Shown here: positions 44,135 to 56,841 of the stretch, piece by piece
Layout of the letters: every line of letters begins with the position of its first letter
How positions within the stretch are numbered: position 1 is the stretch's first letter
Made by a program: the position numbers and the translations under genes
The notes under the pieces: generated by a model
Told to the model about the DNA's origin: nothing
The model's database searches: none
Seen by the model: only the letters and a program-made list of their open reading frames with translations
Assembly (NCBI GenBank): GCA_010015655.1
Contig: ML976666.1
Span: 114,153 to 178,152, forward strand
Length of the DNA stretch: 64,000 nt
From: Bimuria novae-zelandiae CBS 107.79
Lineage: Eukaryota > Ascomycota > Dothideomycetes > Pleosporales > Didymosphaeriaceae
Reading direction: 5' to 3'

Positions 44135-47100
44135 CTGTAGAGTTTGTCAGTGGCTATTGACCACAGCGCGCAGTTACTAGTACCTGTTGCGCAGTGTTCA
44201 GCGTAGTGTCCAATCCATCGTGCGCTGCGGAGTGATGACAGATGCTGCGAGTCAAAAATTATGTTATGTCATCAGACACATGAGTCATGTACGAGCTCTT
44301 GCATTTCAGCACATTCGCACACTTGCATCGTTACACCAGCAACGACATCACGTATAGCTTATTAGCCCTCAGTTCCGTTGAAAACTATAGCGCTAGTTAC
44401 GGTGTCTTCAACTGCAAGTGGTGCCCTCAGATTTCACACAACCCGTGGCACCTGATGGAGGACTACGGTGACACCAGACAACAGGCCCTTGTAATATAAA
44501 AATTCTGACGAACAGCTAAACAGAGACTAGCATCTATGGCCTACATATTCTTCGAAATCATACTGCATGTACGTGGGCTCAAACGTGGATACGCCACGCC
44601 ACAGACACAGCTTTCACCCAAATTATCTTCAAATGACCTGACTTCTGACTTGCAGTATTCAGCACACTAACGCAAACAAAAAGATTCTCGATATCCCATT
44701 ACATTCCGGCCGAGGCCCGCTATGTTCATTCCAAAGCCCTCGAGCCCCACGACAGCAAAGGCTGACAAGTCTAGGTACTCAAGACGTTGCGCAGAGCTCG
44801 ATAAATTGAGGATCATGACCAACTCTATGAGACTGTATGGCTTTTAAGGAAAAATTCCTGTTGCAGGATTCCGCTGATTTGTCAATATCGTTTTGACCCT
44901 TACGTGGAAAGACATCTGCCAAATTGAAAGTCTGCCCAGTGTAAATGAGCGAAACCCAACCGCTTTCCAACTTGGCCACGGGTAACATCTACACTAACGC
45001 AACTTATAAATTGAGCATAAAAGTCCGCGCACTGTCCAACCAAGAAGGAATGTCTTCATTATGCCTAACCACGCTTAGGTCGAGTGTCACTTACTGTCAC
45101 CACACCTTCAGATACAACCAGACACATGCACATTCGACACTGCAGCGTAAGGAAGAACAGTCAGAGAGGTGTTTGCATCTTGCCCAGAGGTTGGGGTTAA
45201 TCTAGTCACCAATTCCTCTTCCAGGAGGCAAGTGCATACTGGGTACCTGTCTTGCTACACGGCAGCGGACATAGTTGGAGCCTTTCGACCTGTGAACCAC
45301 CATGCTGGAGACTTTCCAATTGTGAATAAGCTCTTCATAAGTATGCATTTCCTCCCTCTCAAAACAGTTTCGGGGTATGAATTACCCATACATTGGACTG
45401 ACGAGCGCACTAATAGCACTCTTCTAGTTACTTAATATTATTACCATTTCTAGTATTTTACCGCCTTTCCCTCCGCATTAGAAAAGACTGAGTTACATTC
45501 CCCATACAGGGTGGGAATGCGACAGACGCGCGCACACCGGGAACCCAGTCAACCTCGGGGATCAACCCCACGCATTCCTTTACCAGGTCAACCTCGTAGT
45601 CAGCTATCTCGATATGGCTACCCTGCCCGAAACGCTTCCCCACTAGCAGAAACGCTGCAAGTGGCAAATTGAACACTACCTCGTATGGGTGTGGCCTGCC
45701 AGCAGAGCCTCGATGGAATCCTTTAGGTCCGTAACGAGCCATCCTCGAGCTACTGCAGGGAGAGTCCGGCTATCGAATGTAAGGCCAGCAACGCAATATC
45801 ATGTTTCTGCCTCCAGTTGATCTATTCCTTATACGCTACTGCAGGTACTGATTGTCAGTTTCTTGTGGCCAAAGCATGTCTCACCACCCAGAACTTGGAG
45901 CAACTAGCCTCATTTATGGCCTTGAGCTTCCGGATCGAGAGTGAGATAGAACGAGTGTACTTTGCCTGGTAGCCACACTCGGTTACGTGAAGCCCCGGAT
46001 TACGCAATCTGAAAGCCCACTCGATCCATCCATATCAGCCTGCAGACCACGATGCCGTGGCGGGTCTAGCTCGCTCGGGGTGTGCCGAGCTCTTTGTGCG
46101 AAGGAGGCTAACGGCGCAGGTACTGCGGAAGATATGGATGACAGTAACAGCTCATGTTGATACCGTTGGGAGTGCTTGCAACGGAGGATTTCGCCCTTAA
46201 CTCAAGACTGCGAGCAATTGGTGGCTCACGTGTGTGAGGCTCCTTGAGCCATTGGAAAAGCCTCAGTATCTTCAGCGTTTCGTGTATGCAGCAAGGCTGC
46301 TTCTCGGTATCGCCGCGATACAACACTCTCACTGATGCGAGACTGGCTAGTGTATAGAGCTCCCATCCCACTTCGATGACCCTGCCGCTCCATAGGTCCA
46401 TCGCGAACTGCATGCTCCATCAGAGCTTGCCTGATCGCTCGCGAGATCAAGCCACTATTTTCTCAATCCTTTCAATGCACACCAACTCGTTCAATTTCCA
46501 CACCGAAGAATCTAGCACGTCCCCACCTCGCCCACCACTTGGCACTAACCGCATCAGGACACCCGCATGTCCGCTTTCCAGGCCCTGTATGGACGCATGA
46601 TCCCAGTAGCATCAAATTCAACCCAAGTCCGAAGGTAAACGGCTTCGCGAATTGGTGCCACACTTTGCCCATCCCGGCGATTCGCTCGCCAACTTGAAAC
46701 GAAGTCTCGTGCGGTGCGTGCTCGAGCACTGCTGTTACCTGAAACAACGCCTTCTTTTCAATGTAGGTATTCATAGAATACATTCCCAAACAATTGCTTA
46801 CTTTGTAATGTGATCTAAATCCTCAAGGCGAAATCCTATCGGATCGAAACCTGCCATGCCCAAGGTCTGTTACACAGCACCCATCAGTCACACAGATTCC
46901 TGACTTACTGACGCGTGGAGGCAGACTGACCCAACCTCAACAAGTCATGCAATTCGAATCAATTCTACGTTTTTCGTTCGTGAGGGGTATGTTGGGAGTC
47001 CTGGCGAATAACTGGTGGAATGGGGGATCTTGAAGGTGACGACATGGGTTTGGTGGCTTTCGGGTCGAGACGGGTAAATCCTTGTCGAAGGATCAAATGC

Positions 47101-50100
47101 CTAGGATATCTACACGAAATCGGCTAGCAAACCGGCCAGCTTCGCCCGGCCGCTCCTACGTCCTTTACAGACCCGAAGTGCGATTACTCCATCGTGACTA
47201 AGTCGTCTCGTCAACATCGCGCAGCTTACGTTGAGCCATTGTCCAGAACGGATCGGCAACATGTAGACCGCCGGCCCCGCAAGCACCAGTTTCAACCTCT
47301 CGCTTGAGTGTTTGCGTTGTCGCACGCATTGGCAGGATCCTGTACACTCCTACGATATGTAATCCTGAGTCCTTCGCTCGCTGTTAGGTCTACCGAAAGA
47401 GCGAGCGCGAGGACGACTTGCCTTCTTGCTCCCGTTTACCATCGGAAAGCCTGACTCTCGATTCCATCCTCACGATCGAAACATGACACGAGAACACCAC
47501 GATTCGCTATCGTGACTCCATCGCGACGCGCCCAGCAACCAGGCAAACGGAGTATGTACGTGAAAGCATACATTCTGTGTGCTTGTTCAACAATTCGGGT
47601 CCACTAGCTCTGCGCCTACAAAGCTGGCTCGTGGGGCTGCCGCGTGGGATTCTATCCACTATGCCTACACACGAAGGTGTCAGAAAATGTAGCGAGACAA
47701 GTGGATCATTGCCTCGTGGACGTTACTAGGATGGAGACAAGCAGCTTTCTACACTATCGCGCATTCTGACGATACCAGCACGCAGGTCTTACCTGTTCGT
47801 GCTATGAATTCGTAGAGATCGCGAGGTGCGGGGTTTATCGCCCAGTGGACGCGTGGTGTGAATGAAAACATGACGCTGGCGTGAAGCAACACTGTGCATG
47901 GTGGCCAGCCACGCGGTTTTCTGACATCGCATTAAGCTGAATCGTAACCCCAGACTCAATCAAAAACATGACGGTGCATTAGCAAACTGGAATCGAACGC
48001 TTCTCCCCACGCGATGGTTGCGTTGATGGAGGCTGCGTGTTTCTCCACACGGCTGCGCACATTGCATGATGCAGGCCATTGCAAGCGTTAATGTACCACG
48101 CCGCAATCGCGCTCCACTGTGCGCTCTGTGCTGGCCAAGATGTGATACCACGTGCGCCGCGGCTTTATCGTGGAGTTGCGGTTCGCTGTGGCTAATCCAG
48201 CGTGACGCAAATTGGCGCAGACGGGTCGTAGAATTTGCGACTCACGGCGCATACAGCAAAAGGAAACCCAAACAACGTTTTAGGCAAAGTTGTCGAAGGA
48301 TTTGCTTGCAGAAAGAGTACATCAACTGGTTTATTGGTTTTCTCGGCAAACGTGCTCGCTCGCGGGTGGATTGTGGACGGCGAGATCGACGGCTGGTTTT
48401 CAGAAGGATTCATCCTTCGCGTCAACACATCATGAACGGCTGATCGATGATCAGGCAGCCCGCTCAAGGAGCCTCCTTCCCGTATGCTTGATGCAATGTC
48501 AGCTTTCGAAGATTCCGCGGTGTACCTTCACGTGGTTCTACGAACCACATCAGTAGCCTGGCAGACGTTTGCCTTATGATTCTCTCGATCGAAACGCTAC
48601 GATGAGTGACATCGTAGGATCGGGTTTCGCCTACGACTAGCAGTACTCTAGCAGTACTCTAGCAATACTCTAGCAGTGGATTCTCTTGGCACCATAGAGA
48701 TGCAGGAGAAGGAATCAGATAACGTGGAAACGGCATAGCAGCGCCGCGGCTAGAGAAGCACGTTGTGCATGGATTGGAAAGGTGTGGTCTCATGAGGGTG
48801 GTTCGTGCGCCCGACTTCTGTCTTCTTCGAAGGGATAGGAAGCAGACTCGAGGTTACATGGGGCTGATACACGCGTTCGCAGTGTCCAATCTGATAGGCA
48901 CGTTGCTGCCTCACAATCCTCCTCCACATGTCAAACACCACTTCACACACGCACTCGTATCGAGAAAGACATCAGAGCTGTTTACTGCAAACATCACACT
49001 GCGTGCGCCCTGTGACAACGTGGTGTCGCACTGCGTCACTTAACCCAGAAACGTGGCTGGCTTCTACATATCTCTGTGCATTGCGGTAGCATCCCCTGAT
49101 CCCCCGCAATCGCCCAGCCAATCTTACGTAGACTTGTAGCAAGACCCCAATCCCATTGAGATCCTTCAGCGCAAGCGGACGAATCAGAGTAGTGCCGTGA
49201 GATGGTACGGCCCGCAGTAATCCATCGCCCGAGCCGCTCCACCTCATGTTCGCAGCGGGCAAGGCGAAGTTGACCAGCCTGCGAAACGCCAACGAGAGAC
49301 ACCCATCTAACTGGTGAGAAACAGCTTCCTTCCTGTACGACTTGCAGAGCTGTTGCAAGAAGGCGACCTGAAAGCCTGGGGCTGGAGGTTGTGTCGCGGC
49401 GCGGGAGGTATGTCGCTGGCAACCGTGCGCGTGGGAGAGGACAACTTTCTGACACTGTATATGAATGAATGTAGTCTAAGGAGGAGGGGGTTACAGATTG
49501 CGACACAGTGTTGAGGCGTGGAATGCACTTGCTGGACGAAGCGCTGCGGCGAAGATAGCATATGCGTCTGCAAACATGCAGACTAATAGTAGGTAATCGC
49601 ATCCTACGTTAATGTTGTACAAACAAATATCTCGACTGATAGGCAATCAATTCGCCCTGCGCCGTGACAAGGAGACCCCGCACGATGCAGCCATACCTCG
49701 GCCTCTTCACCATCCGTCTGTTTATTGAAATCTACGCTCTGTTCCCCCACCAAAATACCTCACCCTGCAACTAATGGAAGCTAGCGTCTTTGCTCGTGCT
49801 TGAATGAATCTCACATGTCTACCCCAAACAATCAACATACCCACATTACTGCATCACCTTTCACCCACAACTACGATAGATACACGACAGATACATCTCA
49901 CACGAAACATCTCATTCACGTCGCTCCTCCATCCCCATCCAGAAACCCCTACATCACCGCCTCCTCCAAACATACAAACCCAACACACACCCCAGCCCCC
50001 AGCCAATCAGCGCCGCGTCCCCCAAGCGGCAGGATCAGAGCCGCAGCGTTGCACCTCCAGGGTCAATCCCTGCGCGCCGCCATACATCAGGGAGCTTGCG

Positions 50101-51804
50101 AGCGCGAGGTTCGGGTTAGCCTGGTCGAGGGTGGTGGCCATACGGCGGCCCGCGACGGCGCAGTCAACGCGTCCAGGGTCGCGGATGGTGGGGTGTGCAG
50201 GTCGGCTTCCGTCTGCCTCTCTGGATAAACAATGCAGCTCCGCCGACGGGCGGAAGCAATGTACGCACATCGCGCGTGGGGAGGAGAATGGAACGGGATG
50301 AGGTGGACACGCTCGCTCATGCGGTCACTATTTGTACCACTGGGCGGAGGGGTGAATGTTTCTGACCGGTGGGGTGAGCGAAGAGGGGGATGCGGTTGCC
50401 TGCCCAGCGCCGTCCGAGATCATGATGTCTCTGCTCAATTTCGCAGTACGGTGATGGAGGAGGGGAGGAGGGATGGATACCTGAGGCAGGCGCTGGGTAA
50501 GCTGCTCGCTGGAATTGGCGCGGCTGTGCAGCAATACGAGCGGCCCACCTGTGACCTGTGGCGATCCCCAAATTTCGGGGTCCAAAAAACCCACCATCTC
50601 TATGGAGCAATACTGTCGCACATGCACAAGCCTTCGACTCGAGTATTTTCAAAAACTGCAGGAGGTGAATCCGATGATCGCCGTTCCCGTACCCAGCTGA
50701 AGCGTGCAGAGGCTAAATGAAGATCGCGGCAATCACTCATGTTCAGTGTCGCTTTTCGCTACAGAATCTAGGGCCGGGTCCCTCTCCGCGGCGCGAAACC
50801 TTAAACACGTTTTATAAATAAGTACCTTGTCCTCGTATCGCAAGGCGTCGTGTTCGAAGTTGGCCGGGATGCGACAGGTGCAATGCGAAAGGCTCGCGAC
50901 AACGGACGATCATGGCAAAGATAGAATGAACCGACCTTTGGTCCGAGATTGCCATCGCAGTGTGCATCTTCGTGTTCGTGTCTGTAAGGGCGTGACAAGC
51001 GCGTTGCAAAAGGATACTAGCGATGAACAGTGATGGCGAGGAAGGATGATGGTAAAGATAGCAGCAATTGAATATTATCTTAGTAACTACAGTGGGCCGA
51101 AGCGAATGTATCAAGTGCCCACCAAGTCTTAGTAACGCCGAAGCGTGAAGACAAACACCTGAAGATGCAACAATGCAGAGATCCGACCCGAATGATGAGC
51201 GTTGGAGCATAAATCATGACCCAAACAGGTCCCTCCGCTTGCCACCGTGGCAGAGGGTATATCCAACAAACCAAAACAGTAACAGAAACACATTTTTAGC
51301 CTCCCAGTAGGAATCCTCGGCCGAAGCCGTATATACAAGACGTGAAACCTTTCCTCCCTTTTCCGACAAAGAATGTAGACGAGACGGACTATGCAACGAA
51401 GAAAACCATGCAGCGTTTGGCCCTGATTCGAGATATTGCACACGCGGCGCGTGTGGGTTTAGCTGGGGTGCTTCATAAATACGAGCCCGGCAGACAGTGT
51501 AAAATTGGGCATGGCTCCAGGTGTGATGGACAGGATCGTCGTGATGCGTGAGCGCGATCGAATATAGCCCATCGATCGAAAGCGAGCATGAACATGACCA
51601 TCCCGGTCAGGCGTGTTGGGCGAAATCCCTCAGGTGCGAGCTACGCGCTAGTCTGAATGAGATAGAAGAGTGGCTTAGTACCTATTATCGTCAGCAATCG
51701 GGTTTCATGACGAATGAACATCTGAGGGGATCTCCCCCATATGCACGGCAGTGGAACTTACCAAAAGGTCATTTTTTTACGTGCCCGGCATTCTGATTCA
51801 AAGT
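44135..51804. other. Gene-poor region, no confident gene
   Basis: Over 7.5 kb of near-normal composition shows only short frames on both strands, none with a domain I recognise. Coding-like but unresolved fragments lie at 46108-46789 (minus), 49036-49602 (minus) and 50007-50652 (minus, e.g. RVDCAVAGRRMATTLDQANP). They could be decayed or many-exon genes. No AT-rich RIP block and no inverted transposon ends were found. Confidence 0.35.
48634..48677 (+). repeat. 11-bp tandem repeat, about four copies
   Basis: The unit CTAGCAGTACT is repeated about four times, with one A-for-G change in the third copy and a diverged end. Confidence 0.7.
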
Positions 51805-52863
51805 TCAGAAGGTCTGGGTGCGAGGTACGATAATGTCCTCCCAAATGGGCTGAGGCGCCTTGGGGTATGCGAATGATTTCACGCTGTCCATGAAGGTTCC
51901 AGTTACCATTGGCTTTCCCATCATTTGACCAGCGTGGGGTTGAATGTTGTTCCACTCTTCCTGCACACGCCTTGGCGAGTTGTACTCGTCTGACGACGTC
52001 TCGCTGATGGATAGCGAAGGAACTGCCTTGCTGTGAGGTGTCATGCCCATGGGAAGCTGAGGTGGAGACACCGACATAGCTGAGTGTGACCAATTGTTCA
52101 TGGCGGTTGGTGAGTCGCAGAGGCCCATGGGCGTGATACTCTCAGGCTCTGGGGTGGCCCACATATCGCTTGGTAGCATGCCGGGAATGTCGTGCTCGAA
52201 GCCAAGTCCGACAGCCATCGATCCGTCGTCAGACCAGCTTGAGTTGTTCATGTACTGGTCGAAAGGGTCGGCAATGGCAATAGGGTCATGAAAGGCGAAT
52301 GGCTCCGGGGTAGATGGTGTCATGGCACGGCTAGCAGTGATGTAGCCATTCTGGTCCATCGACCGGGAGAAGCCTCCCATGTTGGGTTCAGGGCTGCTTG
52401 AGTAGGAGAAGGAATCCTCGATGACTGGCGTAGGGTATGTGGGCAGAGGGGTGAGCATGTTGAAGTTGTTGAAGTTTGTGGGGTACTGGCTGAGCTTTGC
52501 GGCAGTGTGAAAGTCCATCTGTGAGACTGTTCGCATGATTTGTGGTCGTCCTGAAGATGGGATGCTGCGAGGAGAGGTGCCCATGGTTGGAAACCTCTTA
52601 GGAGAGACGAGGTGCTTTGTGGGTTTCCGGTAGCTGTTATCTGATGTGCGGCGAGTTGATCGAGGTTCGCACTGAAGGCCCTTTGCTGTGCAGCGAGAGC
52701 AAGATGGGACGGCCTTGTCACACTTTGTCTTTGCCTTGGCGCAGATTGTGCAAGCAATTGCTCGTCGTTGTGACATCCTCTGGTAAGGGTTGTGGGGCTT
52801 GTGGAGGGCAGAAGGGTTGGGGGAAGGCAACGGGGTTGCCTCGACTGTGGTAGCTTGGTTCAT
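51805..52863 (-). CDS. Zn2Cys6 transcription factor, single exon
   Basis: The frame remains open upstream to 53142, but the ATG at 52863 (MNQATTVEATPLPSP) gives 352 residues and follows a C/T-rich leader, so I prefer it. The zinc cluster has Cys at 38, 41, 48, 55, 58 and 65 (CTICAKAKTKCDKAVPSCSRCTAKGLQC region, C2-6-6-2-6 spacing). After a basic tail (RSTRRTSDNSYRKPTK) the protein is Ser/Pro/Met/Asn-rich and probably disordered, with many SP and TP sites (SPEPNMGG, TPSTPEPF, TPEPESITPMG). It lacks the large fungal-specific helical domain of most family members. It ends QPIWEDIIVPRTQTF. The target genes cannot be inferred from its neighbours. Confidence 0.88.
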   Translation of the reverse strand: MNQATTVEATPLPSPNPSALHKPHNPYQRMSQRRAIACTICAKAKTKCDKAVPSCSRCTAKGLQCEPRSTRRTSDNSYRKPTKHLVSPKRFPTMGTSPRSIPSSGRPQIMRTVSQMDFHTAAKLSQYPTNFNNFNMLTPLPTYPTPVIEDSFSYSSSPEPNMGGFSRSMDQNGYITASRAMTPSTPEPFAFHDPIAIADPFDQYMNNSSWSDDGSMAVGLGFEHDIPGMLPSDMWATPEPESITPMGLCDSPTAMNNWSHSAMSVSPPQLPMGMTPHSKAVPSLSISETSSDEYNSPRRVQEEWNNIQPHAGQMMGKPMVTGTFMDSVKSFAYPKAPQPIWEDIIVPRTQTF

Positions 52864-52869
52864 TGTGGT

Positions 52870-55800
52870 GATGTGGAGTGTAGTGTGTGAAGGTAATGGT
52901 AGTGGTGAGGTATGTGGGAGTGTCGTGGGATTGGTACCAAAGTTGTAGTGGGTGAAGATGTCCAGAGAGGGGAGCTTAGGAGGATATAAAATAGTAACGA
53001 GAGTGTTTTGGCAGATGGCTCTAGCGTGGGAGGGGGTGCGTGCTCGTGGTGGCTGAACCGAGAACTGGATACTTACGTGGGATATGCTACTCGATCCTAG
53101 ATTGCTGGTCAAGCTCGGGAACCTCGCATGAGGGGCCATCAACGGTTGCTAAGTGCAGGATTCAAGTGGGGCCTAAACCAATGAGCATCCAGCCAAGGTT
53201 ACCTTTCCACGATGTAGCCTACCTCCTTCCAAGATAGTTCGGACAGGTGCAGTGGGTCTGTCAATCCTGCCAGCGAGCTTCATGTGCCGGGGGTCCCTGT
53301 CTCGAGGGTTTGCCAGGGTGTGCAGTGGGTGCAGTCGAGCGCAGTGCCTTGCCCGTTTCAGTTCGAGGGCAGGCTGCAGGGGCATGTCTTGCACTGCAGG
53401 CTGACGCCCGGCATCGCACGGCCCTCTTCGATGATCTGACCATCGCAATAACGATGAAGACAAATCTAAACCGAGCTGTGGCTTGAGCCCTTCGGACGTT
53501 CGTGCGTTCGTGCGTAGCCAGTTACACCAGCTTTGCGCGCCAGTAGGTAGCAACTGTGTCTGAATAATGTGGCAGGTGAGAGCGGAGGATTAGTTCCTGC
53601 CGGGGACTGCTGAGAGATGCTCGGCAGGGACAAACAGAGCAGCAGAGCCTCACCGCCGTACGACTAGTCACTGTCCAAGTGGGACGGCATTGTAAAGAGT
53701 GACAGCCAGATCGATGACGGGTGGCTAGCGGCGCATCGTGGGGAGCGGCCTGCCCGTCACATTCTGGCGTCACTCTGGAGCAGAAGCGGTCGCCCGCGGT
53801 CGCGCGAGCCAGAGAGGCGAGCAGGCGTCGAGCGCAATAGCTGCAGGTGTAATTTGCTTGGGCGCTTTGGCGGGGAGCATGTGCCAGCAGCCGTTTTTGG
53901 CGGCTTCTAGTTTTAGTGGGGAGACGGCCGCAGCAGCAGCCTCGTCCAGTGCTGTGCGCTCAGTGCACAGTGGACTATGCGCACGAAAGGCCCACACGCG
54001 AAGGCCGTGACGGACGGACATTGACCCTTCGCCGACACTGGACTGCTGAGCTAATGGCAAACTGTTGAGCAGTGCGAGAGGCGGCTCTTCTCTGCGGACT
54101 TGCCAAGTGCTAATTAGCTCCGGTTCTGATCGCAAGCGTAGCCGTCGGGCCAAAACAGGCAATATTGTAGACGCACATACGCGCATTCCGCCAATGACAC
54201 GCCTTCAATTCCCCAACTTAACGTTACACATACCTCTTTAGGGCTGGTAGCCTGCCGTTTGAGGAAGTTTTAATGTCCTGTGCATCTGCTTTCGTCATGA
54301 AACACACCCAACGGTGAGCGTGTAGGCCTCTTGCTCCAGTCTACCATAAGAGGTATTGCCGAATGCTTCTAGAAACCCGTGACTATGCAGGATCGTGGGC
54401 AGCCTCTTCGGACGACACTGTTCAAGAGCCTGCATTTGGAGTCCGTCGACGCTAAACAGGTCCTGAAGCTGCTAATGGTAAGCCAGCACGTTGATGGAGA
54501 AAACGCGCTGACTTTTCCTGGAAAGTGCGTCCTGGACGTGGTCTGGGAAGCACGGGGATACCTCTAGGCTGCTTAGACTGTCTTTGCTGACTTGACCAGA
54601 ATGTCACCCTTTTGGGCCTCGAGGAGCAGTGGTGTGCGGTGACAGTCTCCAAGCCAGGAGAAGGATCGCCGGCTTCCAGATGCTTCCAGTTCCATACCTG
54701 GTAGACTGGCTCACGTTTGAAGCGCCTCAAACCACCCTCATCCTCGATTAGGTCTCGACAAGGACCACAATGGAGGGATGGAATGGTTCGGTCGAACGTT
54801 TGTGCACGCCAGGAGGAAACCTCCTATCCAATCTCAACATCTTCCTTCGCTGGCTGGCCTTGCATCGGCGGCCAGTGGAATACGACATTGCGGAAATAAA
54901 CATGCAAACGCCTTGTGACCCTGGCCATACAGTCTTGCACATAGCATGCTCGCGTTTCCCTCGGCCGTACAAACAGCAGGAACGTGCGACAGCTGTACGA
55001 CCGTGCGAACGGACTTGAAATCGCAATGTTGACAGTATCATTCGGGGAGGTACTTGTTTAGGCTCGTGGTCGAAATAGGCTGGTCGCTCTTGGGGCCACT
55101 GGAATATTTTCGCCCCCCTGGGAACTTCCGATATGGATATCGCCTGGTGTGAGGCCTGACGCTTGGGTATGTCGCTCGTAGTCAAGCTTCCAAATTCTCG
55201 TCTAGGTGCTTCTAGGGCCGTGCTTCGGGGAAGCCGTCGTTGACAGAGCCCACTCCTAGATCGAAAGTGCACATCTACCTTAGCGTTGGGATGCGATGGC
55301 TGGGGCTCATTGCGACAGCCACTTGGGCCAGGTCGTACCGTACCTGCATGGCCAAGCTTTTCCGAAGCGGCAGGATCGGTTTCAGGCCATCTTTACACAC
55401 TGCACTGTGGTTTAGAGTTGCCGGAGTCGAGATATGGTGGGGTTGGGGCTGAGTCGACGCCATGATGGTCATGGCTGCTGCAGGTACAGATGAGCAAGCT
55501 AGTGTCTGCAAAGCGCTCGACCTCATTTCCGTCGTATACCTCGAGTTGACAATGTAGAGCGATGCTAGGGGTAGTTACCAAGGCTCAGCATAGCCTCTGT
55601 GCGACATGCCTTTACGGTTACCTATTCATAGCCTAGAGGCTCGCTTCGGTAATGAGATTCGCGATTACTTCGATCGTGGCCGGGTACGCTAATCAGCATC
55701 TTCCCGATTAGTCCCATGACTGTTGATGTGTGATGTGCTGATCTTGCACGTTGTGGTGTGTCCTGTGGTGGATCTCGTGGCCAGTAGAGATGAGGTTGTC

Positions 55801-55982
55801 GTGAGCATCAAACCTGAGAAGCCCCTCGGTCGGAAAAACAGGCGCCGCCGCTAGCGCCTCCAGCGCGATCTCTTGCGTGTGCTCACCACTCGACCAAAGA
55901 GAAGCCAGCATCGCATCAAGTTGGATACCTTTTGACACCGTCCCCATCACATCGAATTATTTTGGCGCGTAGGGTCAAAGAT
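52870..55982. other. Intergenic, no confident gene except one doubtful small frame
   Basis: Frames up to 174 codons overlap on both strands without motifs or consistent splicing. The 5' part should hold the promoter and leader of the Zn2Cys6 gene. A small minus frame at 55708-55950 is listed separately. Confidence 0.35.
55708..55950 (-). CDS. Possible small protein divergent from thiamine pyrophosphokinase
   Basis: An 80-codon minus frame (MMGTVSKGIQLDAMLASLW...) starts 32 bases from the thiamine pyrophosphokinase start and runs the other way. Its middle (EIALEALAAAPVFPTEGLLRFDAHDNLIS) has protein-like composition and its end is His-rich (HEIHHRTHHNVQDQHITHQQ). No family was recognised, and it may just be leader sequence. 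Confidence 0.3.
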   Translation of the reverse strand: MMGTVSKGIQLDAMLASLWSSGEHTQEIALEALAAAPVFPTEGLLRFDAHDNLISTGHEIHHRTHHNVQDQHITHQQSWD

Positions 55983-56838
55983 ATGAGCGCGACCGAGGAA
56001 CATGTGTTCGACCTGTCGCTGTACCTCGCACATCGCACGGTGCCGTCGGATGTGACTTCACCAGATTTACTTATCCTTAACCAGCCAATCAGCGATTTCG
56101 CTGTTTTTGCGCGGCTTTGGTCTGTGTCGAGATATCGACTGTGCGCAGACGGCGGCGCTAATCGTCTGTACGATATGTTTAGTGGTGAGCTCGAAGCTCG
56201 CAGAACAGATTACGTGGGTCGACCAAATCGGTGTTTTGAAACAGCAAAATGCTGACCGCGACCAGATACCGGATTCCATCCACGGCGATCTCGACTCGTT
56301 GCGTGACGACGTGCGCTCCTATTATGTCGATCGTGGGGCTGAAGTGTCTCAAGACCCTGATCAATATAGTACAGATTTTGGCAAAGCTATGCAGAAATTC
56401 TCAGCTAATCATTCTGCCGGGTCTTCGCGCGAGGTCCTTGTTCTCGGAACTTTGGCAGGGCGGGTTGACCAGGGCCTTGGACTGTTGCACGAGATGACAC
56501 GTGAAGAGACCAAGGATGCCCGCCTGCGATTGTGGTTGTACTCTGAGACAAATGTATCTTTCATTTTAAGAAGTGCCCACAACATCATCAAAGGTGCGCT
56601 GTCAAGTAGACAGTTCACTGAGAATGTTGGGATTCTGCCCGTCTATGGCCCTGCGACGATAAGTACGTCTGGCTTAGAATGGGACGTTCAGAGCTGGAAG
56701 ACACAAATGGGACGCCAGGTCAGCACCAGTAATCACGTGAAAGCCGACGAAATACACGTTCTTACGAATGCCCCGGTTCTCTTTACCATTGAAAGAACCA
56801 GACTGCGTACGGACGTTGATGCGACACCAGCGCAATAA
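55983..56838 (+). CDS. THI80: Thiamine pyrophosphokinase
   Basis: Two exons (55983-56213 and 56266-56838) give 267 residues. The enzyme moves pyrophosphate from ATP to thiamine to make thiamine diphosphate in the cytosol. The catalytic-domain motifs are DGGANRLYD from residue 56, GDLDSLR from about 84 and STDFGKAM. LGTLAGRVDQGLGLLHEM follows, with Ala where the family usually has Gly. The thiamine-binding C-terminal domain includes VGILPVYGPATISTSGLEWDV and TSNHVKADEIHVLTNAPVLFTIE, which match the usual GL-W and S-N elements. The intron has a GTGGGT donor and GCTGACC branch site. An in-frame ATG 17 codons upstream (55932) lies in the opposing frame's region and is less likely to be the start. 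Confidence 0.94.
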
Positions 56839-56841
56839 ACT

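Noticed and set aside
47990..48060. tRNA-like B-box (GTTCGATTCC) on minus
   Set aside because: The flanking bases cannot form a T-stem and no A-box or acceptor stem is present.
52863..53142. N-terminal extension of the Zn2Cys6 protein by 93 codons
   Set aside because: The extension is low-complexity Pro/Ser/Thr/His-rich and looks like a C/T-rich leader; the ATG at 52863 gives a normal start.
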